The notes beneath the pieces are model-generated. The model ran no database searches and was not told the DNA's origin. It saw only the letters and a list, made by a program, of their open reading frames with translations. The position numbers were made by a program, and so were the translations under genes. Shown one piece after another: positions 26,299 through 35,655 of a stretch of DNA of 64,000 bases. Location: the NCBI RefSeq assembly GCF_019976755.1, contig NZ_AP023441.1, positions 3,717,501-3,781,500 on the forward strand. Direction: 5' to 3'. The stretch comes from Nostoc sp. MS1. GTDB lineage: Bacteria; Cyanobacteriota; Cyanobacteriia; Cyanobacteriales; Nostocaceae. Numbering within the stretch: the stretch's first letter is position 1; every line of letters starts with the position of its first letter.

Positions 26299-26601
26299 AT
26301 GGATGGACGCGAGTTTTACTCAAGCTTGATTCGGCTTCACATTTTGCACCATGCAGTCCATGAGCCAATTTTTGGGCTAGGGATCATTGAAGAATTAGCG
26401 CGTCACGGTTATAAACTAAGCGCCGGCACACTATACCCCATGCTGCACGACATGGAACGTAAGGGTTATTTATATTCTGTAGAAGAAAAACTAGGCAGAC
26501 AAAACCGCAGACTCTACAGAGCCACAGATTTAGGTAAAACGACTCTGGAGAATGCCAAAGAGAAGGTAAGAGAATTGTTTGGAGAATTGTTTGCGGAGTA
26601 A
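26299..26601 (+). CDS. PadR-family transcriptional regulator
   Basis: About 100-aa winged-helix repressor of the short PadR type. The motifs are HAVHEPIFGLGIIEELARHGYKLSAGTLYPMLHDMERKGYL, a classic PadR wing-HTH, then RRLYRATDLGKTTLE and a short C-terminal helix for dimerisation. ATG 26299 gives the conserved N-terminus MDGREFYSSLIRL; an in-frame TTG 18 bp upstream is less likely. It is directly upstream of chrA (78 bp), an arrangement seen for PadR-controlled chromate transporter genes, so it probably regulates chrA. Confidence 0.88.
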   Translation: MDGREFYSSLIRLHILHHAVHEPIFGLGIIEELARHGYKLSAGTLYPMLHDMERKGYLYSVEEKLGRQNRRLYRATDLGKTTLENAKEKVRELFGELFAE

Positions 26602-26679
26602 TACTAATAATATATAGCTTTTCGTTATCGAAATCCGATATATTAATCCTGTCAACATTGCTCAATTAGGAAAACTACA

Positions 26680-27885
26680 GTGACACAGGAAGCTGAAGAC
26701 ATCCAGCAAGAGCAAGAAGCGGTTTCCTATGATGCTCTGACTCGCAGCCAACAACGGCAAAGATTAACAGAACTAGCATCAGTCTTTTTACGGCTGGGGG
26801 TGATTGCCTTTGGTGGCCCGGCTGCCCACATTGCCATGATGGATAATGAGGTGGTGAACCGTCGTCAATGGATGAGCCGGGAAAAACTACTGGATTTGTT
26901 GGGAATTACAAATTTGATTCCTGGCCCCAACTCGACAGAATTAGCCATTCATATTGGCTACGAGCGAGGCGGATGGCGTGGTTTATTAGTAGCGGGTAGT
27001 TGCTTTATTTTGCCTGCAATGCTCATCGTTTGGGCATTAGCTGCCATTTATGCGCGTTATCAAACTGTGCCGCAGGTGGAATGGTTGCTTTATGGCATTA
27101 AGCCTGTAATTATTGCGATTGTGCTTCAGGCGGTGTGGAATTTGGGTAAAAAGGCAGCCAAGGATACACCAACAATTATTGCAGGTGTGGTGGCGATCGC
27201 CCCCTACTTTGCTGGGTTGAATGAAATTTTGCTGCTAATTTTGCTAGGTATCGCCGTCATGCTGCTGAAGAATTGGCGAGGGCGTACAAGCACAGCATTT
27301 CTATTACCTTTCTCTGGTGTTCTCGCTCAAGTCGGGACAACGACAGCCGCAGTTACATCAGTTAGTTGGGTAAGCGTCTTTGTGTTTTTTCTGAAAATTG
27401 GCTGTGTTCTCTATGGTAGTGGTTATGTGTTGCTGGCATTCCTACAACGGGATTTAGTCGAACGTAACCAGTGGCTAACATCACAACAGCTTTTAGATGC
27501 AGTAGCCATTGGCCAGTTTACACCGGGGCCAGTCTTTACCACCGCTACATTTATCGGCTACTTGCTGGCAGGAAATGCCGGAGCGATCGCAGGTACAATT
27601 GGAATCTTCTTACCAGCTTTCGTGTTGGTGTGGGTAGTGAATCCTTGGGTAAATAAGTTACGCCAATCCCCTTTAGCTAGCGGCTTTCTTGATGGTGTCA
27701 ACGCTGCCTCACTCGGACTAATGGCAGGAGTCACATATACACTAGGACGAGCCGCAATAGTAGATTGGTTAACAATTATTTTAGCTATTGTGAGTGCGAT
27801 CGCTGTATTTCGCTTCAAAATCAATTCTGCCTGGCTAGTCCTAGCAGGCGGAGTCATAGGACTAGCCACACACACATTTAGATAA
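26680..27885 (+). CDS. chrA: Chromate transporter ChrA (two-domain form)
   Basis: Inner-membrane transporter of the CHR superfamily (401 aa, the usual two-domain length). Each half has the CHR pattern: FLRLGVIAFGGPAAHIAMM and GITNLIPGPNSTELAIHIGY in the first, FLKIGCVLYGSGYVLLAFLQ and AIGQFTPGPVFTTATFIGY in the second. Some ten hydrophobic segments are visible. It starts at a GTG at 26680. The adjacent PadR gene suggests ligand- or stress-controlled expression. Homologues export chromate; the native substrate in a cyanobacterium may be another oxyanion. Confidence 0.92.
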   Translation: MTQEAEDIQQEQEAVSYDALTRSQQRQRLTELASVFLRLGVIAFGGPAAHIAMMDNEVVNRRQWMSREKLLDLLGITNLIPGPNSTELAIHIGYERGGWRGLLVAGSCFILPAMLIVWALAAIYARYQTVPQVEWLLYGIKPVIIAIVLQAVWNLGKKAAKDTPTIIAGVVAIAPYFAGLNEILLLILLGIAVMLLKNWRGRTSTAFLLPFSGVLAQVGTTTAAVTSVSWVSVFVFFLKIGCVLYGSGYVLLAFLQRDLVERNQWLTSQQLLDAVAIGQFTPGPVFTTATFIGYLLAGNAGAIAGTIGIFLPAFVLVWVVNPWVNKLRQSPLASGFLDGVNAASLGLMAGVTYTLGRAAIVDWLTIILAIVSAIAVFRFKINSAWLVLAGGVIGLATHTFR

Positions 27886-27934
27886 GTGCTGAGTTATGAG
27901 TGTTAAGTAAGCTTTTCTCTCTCGTCTCGCCATA

Positions 27935-28039
27935 TCACCGCTTCTGTGCAACAAACACACACCACATTACAAAAAGCGTCAAACCTAAATAGGCTGATAC
28001 AGTTAACCACTCTTGCCAGCTACCAGATAAATAATTCAT
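27935..28039 (-). CDS. Candidate 34-aa single-TM small protein
   Basis: An ATG-initiated frame encodes 34 residues, beginning MNYLSGSWQEWLTV and ending FVAQKR, with one clear hydrophobic helix (SAYLGLTLFVMWCVFVA) and a basic end. This is the layout of small thylakoid or respiratory complex subunits. I cannot name it. The upstream leader has no strong Shine-Dalgarno. It is the only sensible frame in the 580-bp gap between chrA and the next gene. Conservation in related genomes would decide whether it is real. Confidence 0.45.
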   Translation of the reverse strand: MNYLSGSWQEWLTVSAYLGLTLFVMWCVFVAQKR

Positions 28040-28246
28040 CAGTAAAAATGCGGTAAATTACCAGAAAATGTCTGCTTATCTCCATGTTACGCCCTCAATC
28101 TATCCGTATATTCCTCATTGAAACCGCAAAAATTTTTTGATATGTTTCCGGAATTGATCAAAATGGCGTGGTATTACCTATCAGTAGAGCCAATTATACA
28201 GAACTTTTATATCTGAACCCTTGGGGAATATATCCTCACAGCTTAC

Positions 28247-28279
28247 ACAAAAACCCGGTGGTTATGACCGGGTTTTTGT
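28247..28279. terminator. Strong bidirectional terminator hairpin
   Basis: ACAAAAACCCGGT and ACCGGGTTTTTGT are perfect 13-bp arms around a 7-nt loop, with the T-run inside the 3' arm. It could end a transcript from either side. No annotated gene ends close by on the + strand (chrA ends about 360 bp upstream). Confidence 0.7.
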
Positions 28280-28289
28280 CTGTAATGGG

Positions 28290-28317
28290 GTCATTAGTCA
28301 TTAGTCAACAGCCAATA
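28290..28317. repeat. STRR heptamers
   Basis: Four tandem heptamers GTCATTA, GTCATTA, GTCAACA, GCCAATA follow the hairpin. Confidence 0.75.
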
Positions 28318-28467
28318 GTTTTTCTCCTCATATCCCTATTCCCCGTCTGAGAGGGTTAAGGGATGGGTTACTCCGTTATCTTCCCTAACTTATTTGATAT
28401 CTCTCTGTAGTAGCAAACAGGTACTCCCATTTTTGAGTAGATTAAAACAAAGTATCTTAAAAAAGTC

Positions 28468-29283
28468 ATGACTTCTGGAATAAATGAAGATTTGGTACTG
28501 GTGGTTGGTGCTACGGGTGGGGTAGGACAGCTTGTGGTAGGTAAGCTGTTAGAGAAAGGTGTGAAAGTTCGGACTCTGACGCGGAATGCAGAAAAAGCCA
28601 ACAAGATGTTTGATAACAAAGTAGAAGTTTTTGTTGGCGATATCCGTGAAGCAAATACACTTCCAGCCGCAGTTGATGAAGTCACTCACATTATTTGCTG
28701 TACCGGAACTACAGCTTTTCCCTCTGGTAGATGGGAGTTTGACCCACAACCCAATTTCTTTGAATGGGGACAGATTTTTCTAGATGCTAACTATCGAGAA
28801 GCAAAAGCAAAAAATACTCCCGCTAAGGTTGATGCAGAAGGTGTAGCTAACTTAGTCGCCGCCGCGCCTCAGAATTTGAAAAGATTTGTTTTTGTCTCCT
28901 CTGTGGGTATTCTTCGCAAGGATCAGCCACCTTTTAGCATTTTGAATGCCTTTGGTGTGTTGGATGCCAAACAAAAGGGAGAGCAAGCAATTATTAATTC
29001 AGGATTGCCTTATACTATTATCCGCCCAGGACGTTTGATTGATGGCCCTTATACTTCTTATGACCTGAATACCCTCTTAAAAGCAACCACAGGCGGAAAG
29101 CTTGATGTCGTTATCGGGAAGGGCGATACCTTAGCAGGTGATGCTAGTAGAATTGATGTTGCCGCAGCTTGTGTGGAATCTATTTTTTATTCAGCTAGTG
29201 AAGGGCAAATTTTTGAGTTGGTAAATAAGGGAACAAGACCGCCTACAATTGATTGGGAAAAACTTTTTTCTCAGTTGGGTTAG
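28468..29283 (+). CDS. Atypical SDR, NAD(P)H-binding protein
   Basis: 271 aa. The N-terminal Rossmann motif GATGGVGQLV is followed by TRNAEKA and VGDIRE, and the middle has KRFVFVSSVGI. The usual YxxxK catalytic pair is not in the normal context, which places it in the atypical SDR/NmrA-like group related to plastid NAD(P)-binding proteins. The PYTIIRPGRLIDGPYTSYD segment is typical of that group. It may act as a redox-sensing or assembly factor rather than an enzyme. The next gene starts about 50 bp after its stop. Confidence 0.85.
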   Translation: MTSGINEDLVLVVGATGGVGQLVVGKLLEKGVKVRTLTRNAEKANKMFDNKVEVFVGDIREANTLPAAVDEVTHIICCTGTTAFPSGRWEFDPQPNFFEWGQIFLDANYREAKAKNTPAKVDAEGVANLVAAAPQNLKRFVFVSSVGILRKDQPPFSILNAFGVLDAKQKGEQAIINSGLPYTIIRPGRLIDGPYTSYDLNTLLKATTGGKLDVVIGKGDTLAGDASRIDVAAACVESIFYSASEGQIFELVNKGTRPPTIDWEKLFSQLG

Positions 29284-29335
29284 CTTGTATTATGCGGCTT
29301 TAGCCCTGAGCCTTAACTTTAGATATTTTAAAGGG

Positions 29336-30721
29336 ATGTATCAAGAAGGTAAAATTGGTTATCCTGTATGGATAATATGCGTAAGTATTGTAATTCTCTT
29401 AGCAGCTAGTAGCTTACGACATGAGTTATTTCAATCAACAGCTTTTGATTTAGGCATTTTTGATCAAGCTGTTTATTTAATTAGTCAGGGTAAAGAGCCA
29501 GTAACTACCATACAGGGTTTTCATATTCTTGGCGACCATGCAGCTTGGATTTTCTATCCCTTGGCTTTACTATACAAAATTTATCCTAGCGTATATTGGT
29601 TATTTGCTGTTCAGGCGATCGCACTAGGTATAGCTGCATTACCAATTTGGTATTTATCCCTACAAGCAGGCTTAAAGGAAAGTCAAGCGATCGCAATCAT
29701 GCTCGCGTATCTTTTATATCCTTTGGTATTTAATGCCAATTTATTCGATTTTCACCCAGAAGTAATAGCTGTACCTCTACTTTTATCTACTGTGTTAGCA
29801 GCACGTTTACAAAAAATAGGATGGTTTTGTCTAAGTATTATTGTGGTGTTGGGATGTAAGGCTGTACTATCTCTCACTGTTGCAGCAATGGGAGTTTGGT
29901 TTATTTTCTTTGAAAAGCGGCGTTTATATGGTGCGATCGCTCTTGGTGCTAGTGTAGCTTGGTTTTTTATAGCTACTCAGGTAATTATTCCCCATTTTAG
30001 TGGTGCAGAAGCAGGTGCAGTAGGACGTTATAGTTATTTAGGTGACTCAGTTTTGGGTATTGCTAAAAATTTAGTGATGCAGCCCCAATTAATTCTGGGA
30101 AAAGTATTTTCTCTAGATAATTTAGGTTATCTAATTTTGGTTTTAGTACCAGTAATATGGGGAATTTCTCTGCAAAGTTTAACCCCTTTAGTCGCTGGGA
30201 TTCCTTGTTTAGTGCTGAATATTTTGGCTGATTACCAACCACAAAAAGATTTAGTACATCAATATTCTCTACCTTTGCTACCATTTTTAATTTTAACGGT
30301 GATATCAACCCTCGCCGCAGGTAAGGGATGGTTACAACACAGAAGAGCTATTATTATTTGGTCATTAGTTGGTTTCTTGAGTTTGGCAAAATTTACGCAT
30401 TTTGGGGGTAAATATTTAGAGTCTGTAGATACTTGGCAGGCTACAAAACAAGCGATCGCCCAAATCCAAACAAAAGACCCCGTTTATACCACAGCACAAA
30501 TTGCACCACATTTAACTAATAGAGAAATTATTTACTTTACTAATGAAACTGCAACAGCAGTTAATTTAGATAATTTTAATTATGTTCTACTGAATATTCG
30601 TCACCCAGGCTGGGCAAGTAGTCAGACATTCGCTAGTAAATTGGTTGCTAAACTACAAAGTAAGGCAAATTTTCAAATTAAAGTTCAACGCAATGATGTT
30701 TATTTATTTGTCAAAAAATAG
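29336..30721 (+). CDS. DUF2079 polytopic membrane protein
   Basis: About 461 aa with roughly ten transmembrane helices. The N-terminal loop has the conserved FQSTAFDLGIFDQAVYLIS and ILGDHAAWIFYPLALLYKIYPS segments, and FDFHPEVIAVPLLL follows, all typical of DUF2079. The fold is expected to be like GT-C glycosyltransferases, with the acidic loop near TM1, but no activity is known. The ATG at 29336 is chosen; the frame is open upstream into the SDR gene, with only a TTG. It converges on a two-gene GT-C operon with a 14-bp gap. Confidence 0.8.
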   Translation: MYQEGKIGYPVWIICVSIVILLAASSLRHELFQSTAFDLGIFDQAVYLISQGKEPVTTIQGFHILGDHAAWIFYPLALLYKIYPSVYWLFAVQAIALGIAALPIWYLSLQAGLKESQAIAIMLAYLLYPLVFNANLFDFHPEVIAVPLLLSTVLAARLQKIGWFCLSIIVVLGCKAVLSLTVAAMGVWFIFFEKRRLYGAIALGASVAWFFIATQVIIPHFSGAEAGAVGRYSYLGDSVLGIAKNLVMQPQLILGKVFSLDNLGYLILVLVPVIWGISLQSLTPLVAGIPCLVLNILADYQPQKDLVHQYSLPLLPFLILTVISTLAAGKGWLQHRRAIIIWSLVGFLSLAKFTHFGGKYLESVDTWQATKQAIAQIQTKDPVYTTAQIAPHLTNREIIYFTNETATAVNLDNFNYVLLNIRHPGWASSQTFASKLVAKLQSKANFQIKVQRNDVYLFVKK

Positions 30722-30735
30722 TTTTGCATATGGAT

Positions 30736-32280
30736 TTACTTTGTAGATGTTTTCACTAAAGTAAAGTTTTCAGCCTTACCTAAAATTTGACTTTCAGCTA
30801 AATTGATTTTGTCTAACGCCACTGTATCTGTTAACCAATAATTATTTTCTCTTAATTGTAAATCTGAAAAATCGGCAGGCATGACTTTACAATTACAATA
30901 AAAATCCAAACTAGGACGACCATAAGCAAAAGAAGTATAGATTTTCGTTGCTGGTGGAACGTGTTGACGAATTAATGCTGCAACTGGTTTGACTGGAAAT
31001 GCTTCGTTTAATTCCCAAATCCATACTTGCGAACTCATAAATAGAAATAAAACCGCATACATCCCAACAAATAAAATAGGAATAAAGTTGCGATCGCTCC
31101 TACTCACGAGCCATGATACTATAGCCATACTCACACCTAAAACAAGGCTCATGGCAATTAATACAGGCTGAGGCTTGGTAATTGTAAAGTAAATACAGCC
31201 ACCTAAACCTGCGATCGCTAGAATTGCAAATAAAACTACCCAAGCTTTTGATTTAACCTGGCGATGTTCCCAAACCTCAGCTAATTTAACACCAATTGCC
31301 AAAGCTAAAAATGGATATATAGGCATAACATACCAAGGCAGTTTTGTTCTCATGATGGAAATGCTTACTAAGTAAACAATTGTGCCAACAAGAATTAAAC
31401 AACCCCAGGAAGTAAGGCGTTTCTTCCAAGCAAGAATGATTCCTCCCGGTAAAAACAATAGCCAGGGAAAACTATATTTCAGTATTTCTAATAAATAATA
31501 CCAAGGTGGGCCGCTATGTCCTTCTACCGATTGAAAAAGACGGTTAAAACTTTGTGATTGTAAATTGGTTTGTAAGAAATTACTACCATAATATTGCAAT
31601 TGAGCGATATGCCAAGCGATCGCAGGTGCATTTCCTAAAAATAACCCCAGCCATAAATAAGGACTTCTTAATAAGAAAAACTGTTTATCTATGAGGAGAA
31701 ATAACCCAGCAATTCCCCCCAATAGGAAAACAATCATGCCTTTAGTCAGGGCAATTAACCCTAAACTTACACCTACGCCTAAAGCATATCTCTGATTATG
31801 GCGTGCTTTCAGCAAACAATATAGTGCTAATAAGAAAAAAGTGATAACTGTACCGTCTAACATCGCCAGCCTGCCGTGTCGTACCACAGGTAGCATAGTT
31901 AAATACACTAAGGCAGCAAATAAAGCTGGTAAACTGCGACCAAACAATAATCTTCCTAATAAATACAACAAAGGTACACCAGACGCAGTTATGACTGCAC
32001 CAGGAAGACGAGTTGTCCACTCATTTACACCACCAATAGAGTAAGCCCAAGCAATTAACAAGTGCATTAAAGGCGGCTTATTATGATAAGGTTCCCCTGC
32101 TAAGGTGGGATAAAGCCAACGAAAAGAACCTGATGGAGCTTGCCAAATATCACGAGCGACTTGTGCTATTGTACCCTCGTCCCAATCACGCAGAGGACAT
32201 TCACCTAAAAATATTAGCCACAAAGTTAAAGCAGCAACCGATAAACATACTAATATTTTTTTTTCTGTGATTGAGTACAT
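30736..32280 (-). CDS. GT39/ArnT-like membrane glycosyltransferase
   Basis: 514 aa, about 11-12 transmembrane helices. The first periplasmic loop has the RDWDEGTIAQVARDIW acidic pair, and KPPLMHLLIAWAY follows, the layout of the PMT/ArnT GT-C family, which transfers sugars from polyprenyl-phosphate donors. It lies 20 bp downstream of another GT-C-like gene on the same strand, so the two form an operon. Acceptor (lipid, protein or polysaccharide) is unknown. Confidence 0.85.
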   Translation of the reverse strand: MYSITEKKILVCLSVAALTLWLIFLGECPLRDWDEGTIAQVARDIWQAPSGSFRWLYPTLAGEPYHNKPPLMHLLIAWAYSIGGVNEWTTRLPGAVITASGVPLLYLLGRLLFGRSLPALFAALVYLTMLPVVRHGRLAMLDGTVITFFLLALYCLLKARHNQRYALGVGVSLGLIALTKGMIVFLLGGIAGLFLLIDKQFFLLRSPYLWLGLFLGNAPAIAWHIAQLQYYGSNFLQTNLQSQSFNRLFQSVEGHSGPPWYYLLEILKYSFPWLLFLPGGIILAWKKRLTSWGCLILVGTIVYLVSISIMRTKLPWYVMPIYPFLALAIGVKLAEVWEHRQVKSKAWVVLFAILAIAGLGGCIYFTITKPQPVLIAMSLVLGVSMAIVSWLVSRSDRNFIPILFVGMYAVLFLFMSSQVWIWELNEAFPVKPVAALIRQHVPPATKIYTSFAYGRPSLDFYCNCKVMPADFSDLQLRENNYWLTDTVALDKINLAESQILGKAENFTLVKTSTK

Positions 32281-32300
32281 ATCGAAATCTAGCTAAGATT

Positions 32301-34745
32301 TTAGAAGTGAATTATGGGCAAAAATTTCATGATATTGGTCACAGTTTTTAATGTTTTTAATTCTGGTATATTTGGTTGGAGTTGTTCGGCGATCGCTAAT
32401 TTTGGTTCAGCCTGTCTAGGTTGAAAATCATATAAATAAACAAAAGCTAGATAAAGCCATACATAAGGGTTTTGACTATCATATTTAGTTAATTGGGTTA
32501 AATTCTGGATTAACTCAGGAACTTGACGTTGCAAAAGTTGTGCAAGCACCAAAGTATAACGCCAATTCAAATTATCTGGTTCTGTTTGTAGATGATAGTT
32601 GGCTGCAAATTCAATTTGTTTTAAATAATCTTGAGTAGGATCATATTGATTAAAGTTTGATATTTGTGCAAATATATTGTCTAATTTACCCTGTTTTAAT
32701 TCTAAAGCTAATTGAGACATTTGCGAGACTAAATCTAATGCAGGTGATTTGACTGCTGCACCTTTATTTGTTACATCCAGATTAGTTTTTTGAATGTTCA
32801 AAGGTGTAACTTTGCCATCTCTTCTATCTAAATAAAGTGCGGATAGATGATATTGCCCTAATGGTAAACTTTTAGGAATAAATGTAGCCAGATTCTCTGT
32901 TATCTGAAAAGTTCCTTGAGGATGGCATTTAAGACCACAGTATAAATTACCTAGTGCGATCGCATGGTCATGTTCAAAGTATGATCGCCCATTTTGCCAT
33001 CTTAATAGTAATAGACCATTTTGCAAATCATCCCATGTACCATTCACTTGGTAAGTAATGGGGTTATTTTTATCTACCACAAGCTGATTGGCAGTAATTA
33101 CTTGTTTCAAGGTGACTGGAGAAGTAGCATTATCTAGTTTTTCTACAACTATGGCTGGCTTAATTCGATGATATAACCTTAATTTCTCTCCAAGGGGTAA
33201 AGTCCATTCACCTTGCAATTTTAAATCTACCGAAGACTCAACTAAAGATTTGAGTTTTCGTTTAGTCTCTCCCCTTTGTCCACGCTCATCAGGTTCATTA
33301 TCTCTGGTAACATACCAAGAGAAGTTTTCTAAATCCTGCTCTACTTGAGATAGCTTTGTAGTTAGTTTTCTTGCATATACTCGAAAATCAGCCAATGTGC
33401 CAAAATAATCTAAAGTAAATTGATTAACTTGCGGCGTAGAAACAGGAATTACACCCAAAGTTGACCTTAAATATGGATTAGTTTGGTTAATTATCTCTAT
33501 CAGTTGTGGAAGTTGATATTTTTTACTGTCATCATTAGGTAAATGTTTTATCCCTCCCCAGGCTTGAAGGATGGGTAAAGGAAATAGACTATTTAACAAA
33601 ACTATAAAACTTAATACCAGAGTAGATATCCTGACCCTATTAAATAATTTATTATCAATTAAGTGAAAGCAATAGGACAGAATTAAAGCAATTACAGGGA
33701 AGCAAGGTAGGATAAATCTACTGTCTTTGTTTGTTCCCAAAGAACAGATTATATAACTACTTACTAAAAATATGATTAACCAGCTTAAACGCGATTGACT
33801 ATACTTATTCTTAACTAAATTAAAATCAAACTTATTTTTAATAATATAAGCTAATAAAATTCCCAAACTCACAAATAATATAGGAAACCCTACAGTCTCT
33901 GGTATTATTTGTGGATAAGCTAACCATCCGGCAATAGTTGTAGCAGGAGGATCACCCTCTCTTTTACCTACTTGATTAGCATTTAAGGCAGAAGTAATAA
34001 TTGTCAGCCAATTTAAGCTGTACCAAAAACCACAAACTAGCCAAGATAGAATTAAAGATAACCCCGCTTGAATTAATTTTAAATACTTACGTTTTCTAAT
34101 AAAACTAATTAATGTCAGAATACTAGGAATAAGGATAAAGATGAAACCCGTAGGTTTAGATAACATTATCAGTCCTATGCCTATTCCCAAAGTAAAAGTC
34201 AATATCCATGAAAAGAAGCCACTATATTTGTCTTTCCAAATTGTTAAAATCGTAAAAGTTACTATAACAATTGCTGTTAAACCATAATCCAATAAATAAT
34301 CTATACGCATAATTCCCAAGATAGGGAACAACAAGCAAAATACACTGGCTGTTATAGCAATTTTGCGATTATTAAATAGATAAATACCTAAATAGTATAC
34401 AGAAAATATAATTATTAAAGTATATAGTGAATTAACTAAGACTGCCTGGTCATAGCTTCTAGAAAGTAATAAAAAAGGTACAGTACAAATATATACAAAA
34501 GGAGCGCGGTAGCTAGGGGTTAACTGCCAAAGCGATCGCCACCATTCACTAGAAAAAATATTAAAATCTTGAAAAATCCGATAATGATGTAGTGCTGTTG
34601 TTAAGTGTGCGCTTTGATCATAGGCGGGAATTGAATTATCTAAAGACAACCAAATGCTATCGATAAAAAATACTACCAAAAAAAATATTAAGAGTATGAA
34701 ATAGTCTGACTTAATTTTAGAGTAGTTAAAATAATTCATATCCAA
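32301..34745 (-). CDS. GT-C-type membrane protein with soluble C-terminal repeat domain
   Basis: 814 aa. The N-terminal 400 residues have about 10-12 hydrophobic helices and an early acidic loop (SIPAYDQSAHLTTALHHY), as in GT39-type transferases. The C-terminal half is soluble. It contains a beta-rich region (about 530-660) and helical TPR-like repeats (about 690-800, WRYTLVLAQLLQRQ and VWLYLAFVYLYDF). First gene of an operon with the ArnT-like gene. The combination of a GT-C core and TPR tail suggests docking to a partner or glycan. The 1.2 kb upstream is gene-free. Confidence 0.75.
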   Translation of the reverse strand: MDMNYFNYSKIKSDYFILLIFFLVVFFIDSIWLSLDNSIPAYDQSAHLTTALHHYRIFQDFNIFSSEWWRSLWQLTPSYRAPFVYICTVPFLLLSRSYDQAVLVNSLYTLIIIFSVYYLGIYLFNNRKIAITASVFCLLFPILGIMRIDYLLDYGLTAIVIVTFTILTIWKDKYSGFFSWILTFTLGIGIGLIMLSKPTGFIFILIPSILTLISFIRKRKYLKLIQAGLSLILSWLVCGFWYSLNWLTIITSALNANQVGKREGDPPATTIAGWLAYPQIIPETVGFPILFVSLGILLAYIIKNKFDFNLVKNKYSQSRLSWLIIFLVSSYIICSLGTNKDSRFILPCFPVIALILSYCFHLIDNKLFNRVRISTLVLSFIVLLNSLFPLPILQAWGGIKHLPNDDSKKYQLPQLIEIINQTNPYLRSTLGVIPVSTPQVNQFTLDYFGTLADFRVYARKLTTKLSQVEQDLENFSWYVTRDNEPDERGQRGETKRKLKSLVESSVDLKLQGEWTLPLGEKLRLYHRIKPAIVVEKLDNATSPVTLKQVITANQLVVDKNNPITYQVNGTWDDLQNGLLLLRWQNGRSYFEHDHAIALGNLYCGLKCHPQGTFQITENLATFIPKSLPLGQYHLSALYLDRRDGKVTPLNIQKTNLDVTNKGAAVKSPALDLVSQMSQLALELKQGKLDNIFAQISNFNQYDPTQDYLKQIEFAANYHLQTEPDNLNWRYTLVLAQLLQRQVPELIQNLTQLTKYDSQNPYVWLYLAFVYLYDFQPRQAEPKLAIAEQLQPNIPELKTLKTVTNIMKFLPIIHF

Positions 34746-35563
34746 TTAAATATTAGAGAGCCTAAATATTTGTTAGCCTAACATTAATGTTACAAAAAGC
34801 AACAAAAAGTATGAAAACAGACAAAATACTGCAAGTATAAACTTATCTCAACTTGGGAAATCTGTATCTCATGAGAATAAGCGCGTTTATATTGCTTTAA
34901 AACACGCTTTGTTAAACCTTATACAATTGACATCGGTTATTGCATTCCTTAGCAAACCCATAAAATACTGCAAATACTTATATGTAAAACTTTACCAAAA
35001 AATTATATTTTTCCTATAAAAAATAAACATTACATACGCTCAACAAAGTAAATTTTTTAAATTTAGCATTTATAATGTTAACTAATTTCAGTAAAAATAC
35101 TGTAACCACCTATATTTAATTTTTATATTAATAAGGTAGTGACCTTCATTAATTCGAGGGTTAAGGTAGTGATGTCAAGTTACTACATCCCCTTAAAATT
35201 CCTTTTGATACTTAAGAAATGTATTGTTTTATTACAGATATTAATCTGGATTCAATAATCAATTCTGCATAGATAGTCAAAAGGTATATAGACCAATTAC
35301 TCTAAGCTTTTTGTTAGAGGGAAACTATCTCTGTGTGGAGATCGTCTCTGTGTTGAAGATGAGAGTAATATATTTGTTTTAGTCTTCAAAGATTTAATTT
35401 TTTCTTAAAAAGGTAAAAATGTTACTTAGCAGTAGAATATATCGTATCGACAGACAAACCTATAATGCTTTGGTATTTACGTAGATAAAATCACTTAACT
35501 TTAATACTCAATATTTTATCCTTGAAAAAACTTATGGAAAGTATATTAATTATTGATGGTTAA

Positions 35564-35621
35564 TTAAGCCAAATTATAGTAATCAAAAACTCTTATATTT
35601 TAAGAATACTATTTGGCTTAA
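35564..35621. repeat. 11-bp inverted repeat
   Basis: TTAAGCCAAAT (35564-35574) and ATTTGGCTTAA (35611-35621) are perfect inverted arms with a 36-bp AT-rich spacer. It could be the trace of a small palindromic element or a regulatory hairpin. Confidence 0.5.
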
Positions 35622-35636
35622 AAAAGATAATAACTT

Positions 35637-35655
35637 TGCTTTATTCAATAAAGCA
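35637..35655. repeat. 19-bp palindrome
   Basis: TGCTTTATT-C-AATAAAGCA is a perfect palindrome with a 1-base centre. It could bind a dimeric regulator or form a hairpin. It lies 290 bp before the deacetylase start. Confidence 0.5.

Larger units (their letters stand above)
27886..28467. other. Gap between chrA and an SDR gene
   Basis: 582 bp. It contains the candidate 34-aa minus-strand gene, a strong hairpin at 28247-28279, and four STRR heptamers at 28290-28317 (GTCATTA x2, GTCAACA, GCCAATA). The segment 28090-28246 has no credible frame and could encode a short RNA ending at the hairpin. Confidence 0.6.

Noticed and set aside
35168..35190. NtcA-type site in the GTAGTGATGTCAAGTTACTAC segment
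   Set aside because: The GTA-to-TAC spacing is 12 rather than 8, so it does not meet the consensus; kept only as a small hairpin.
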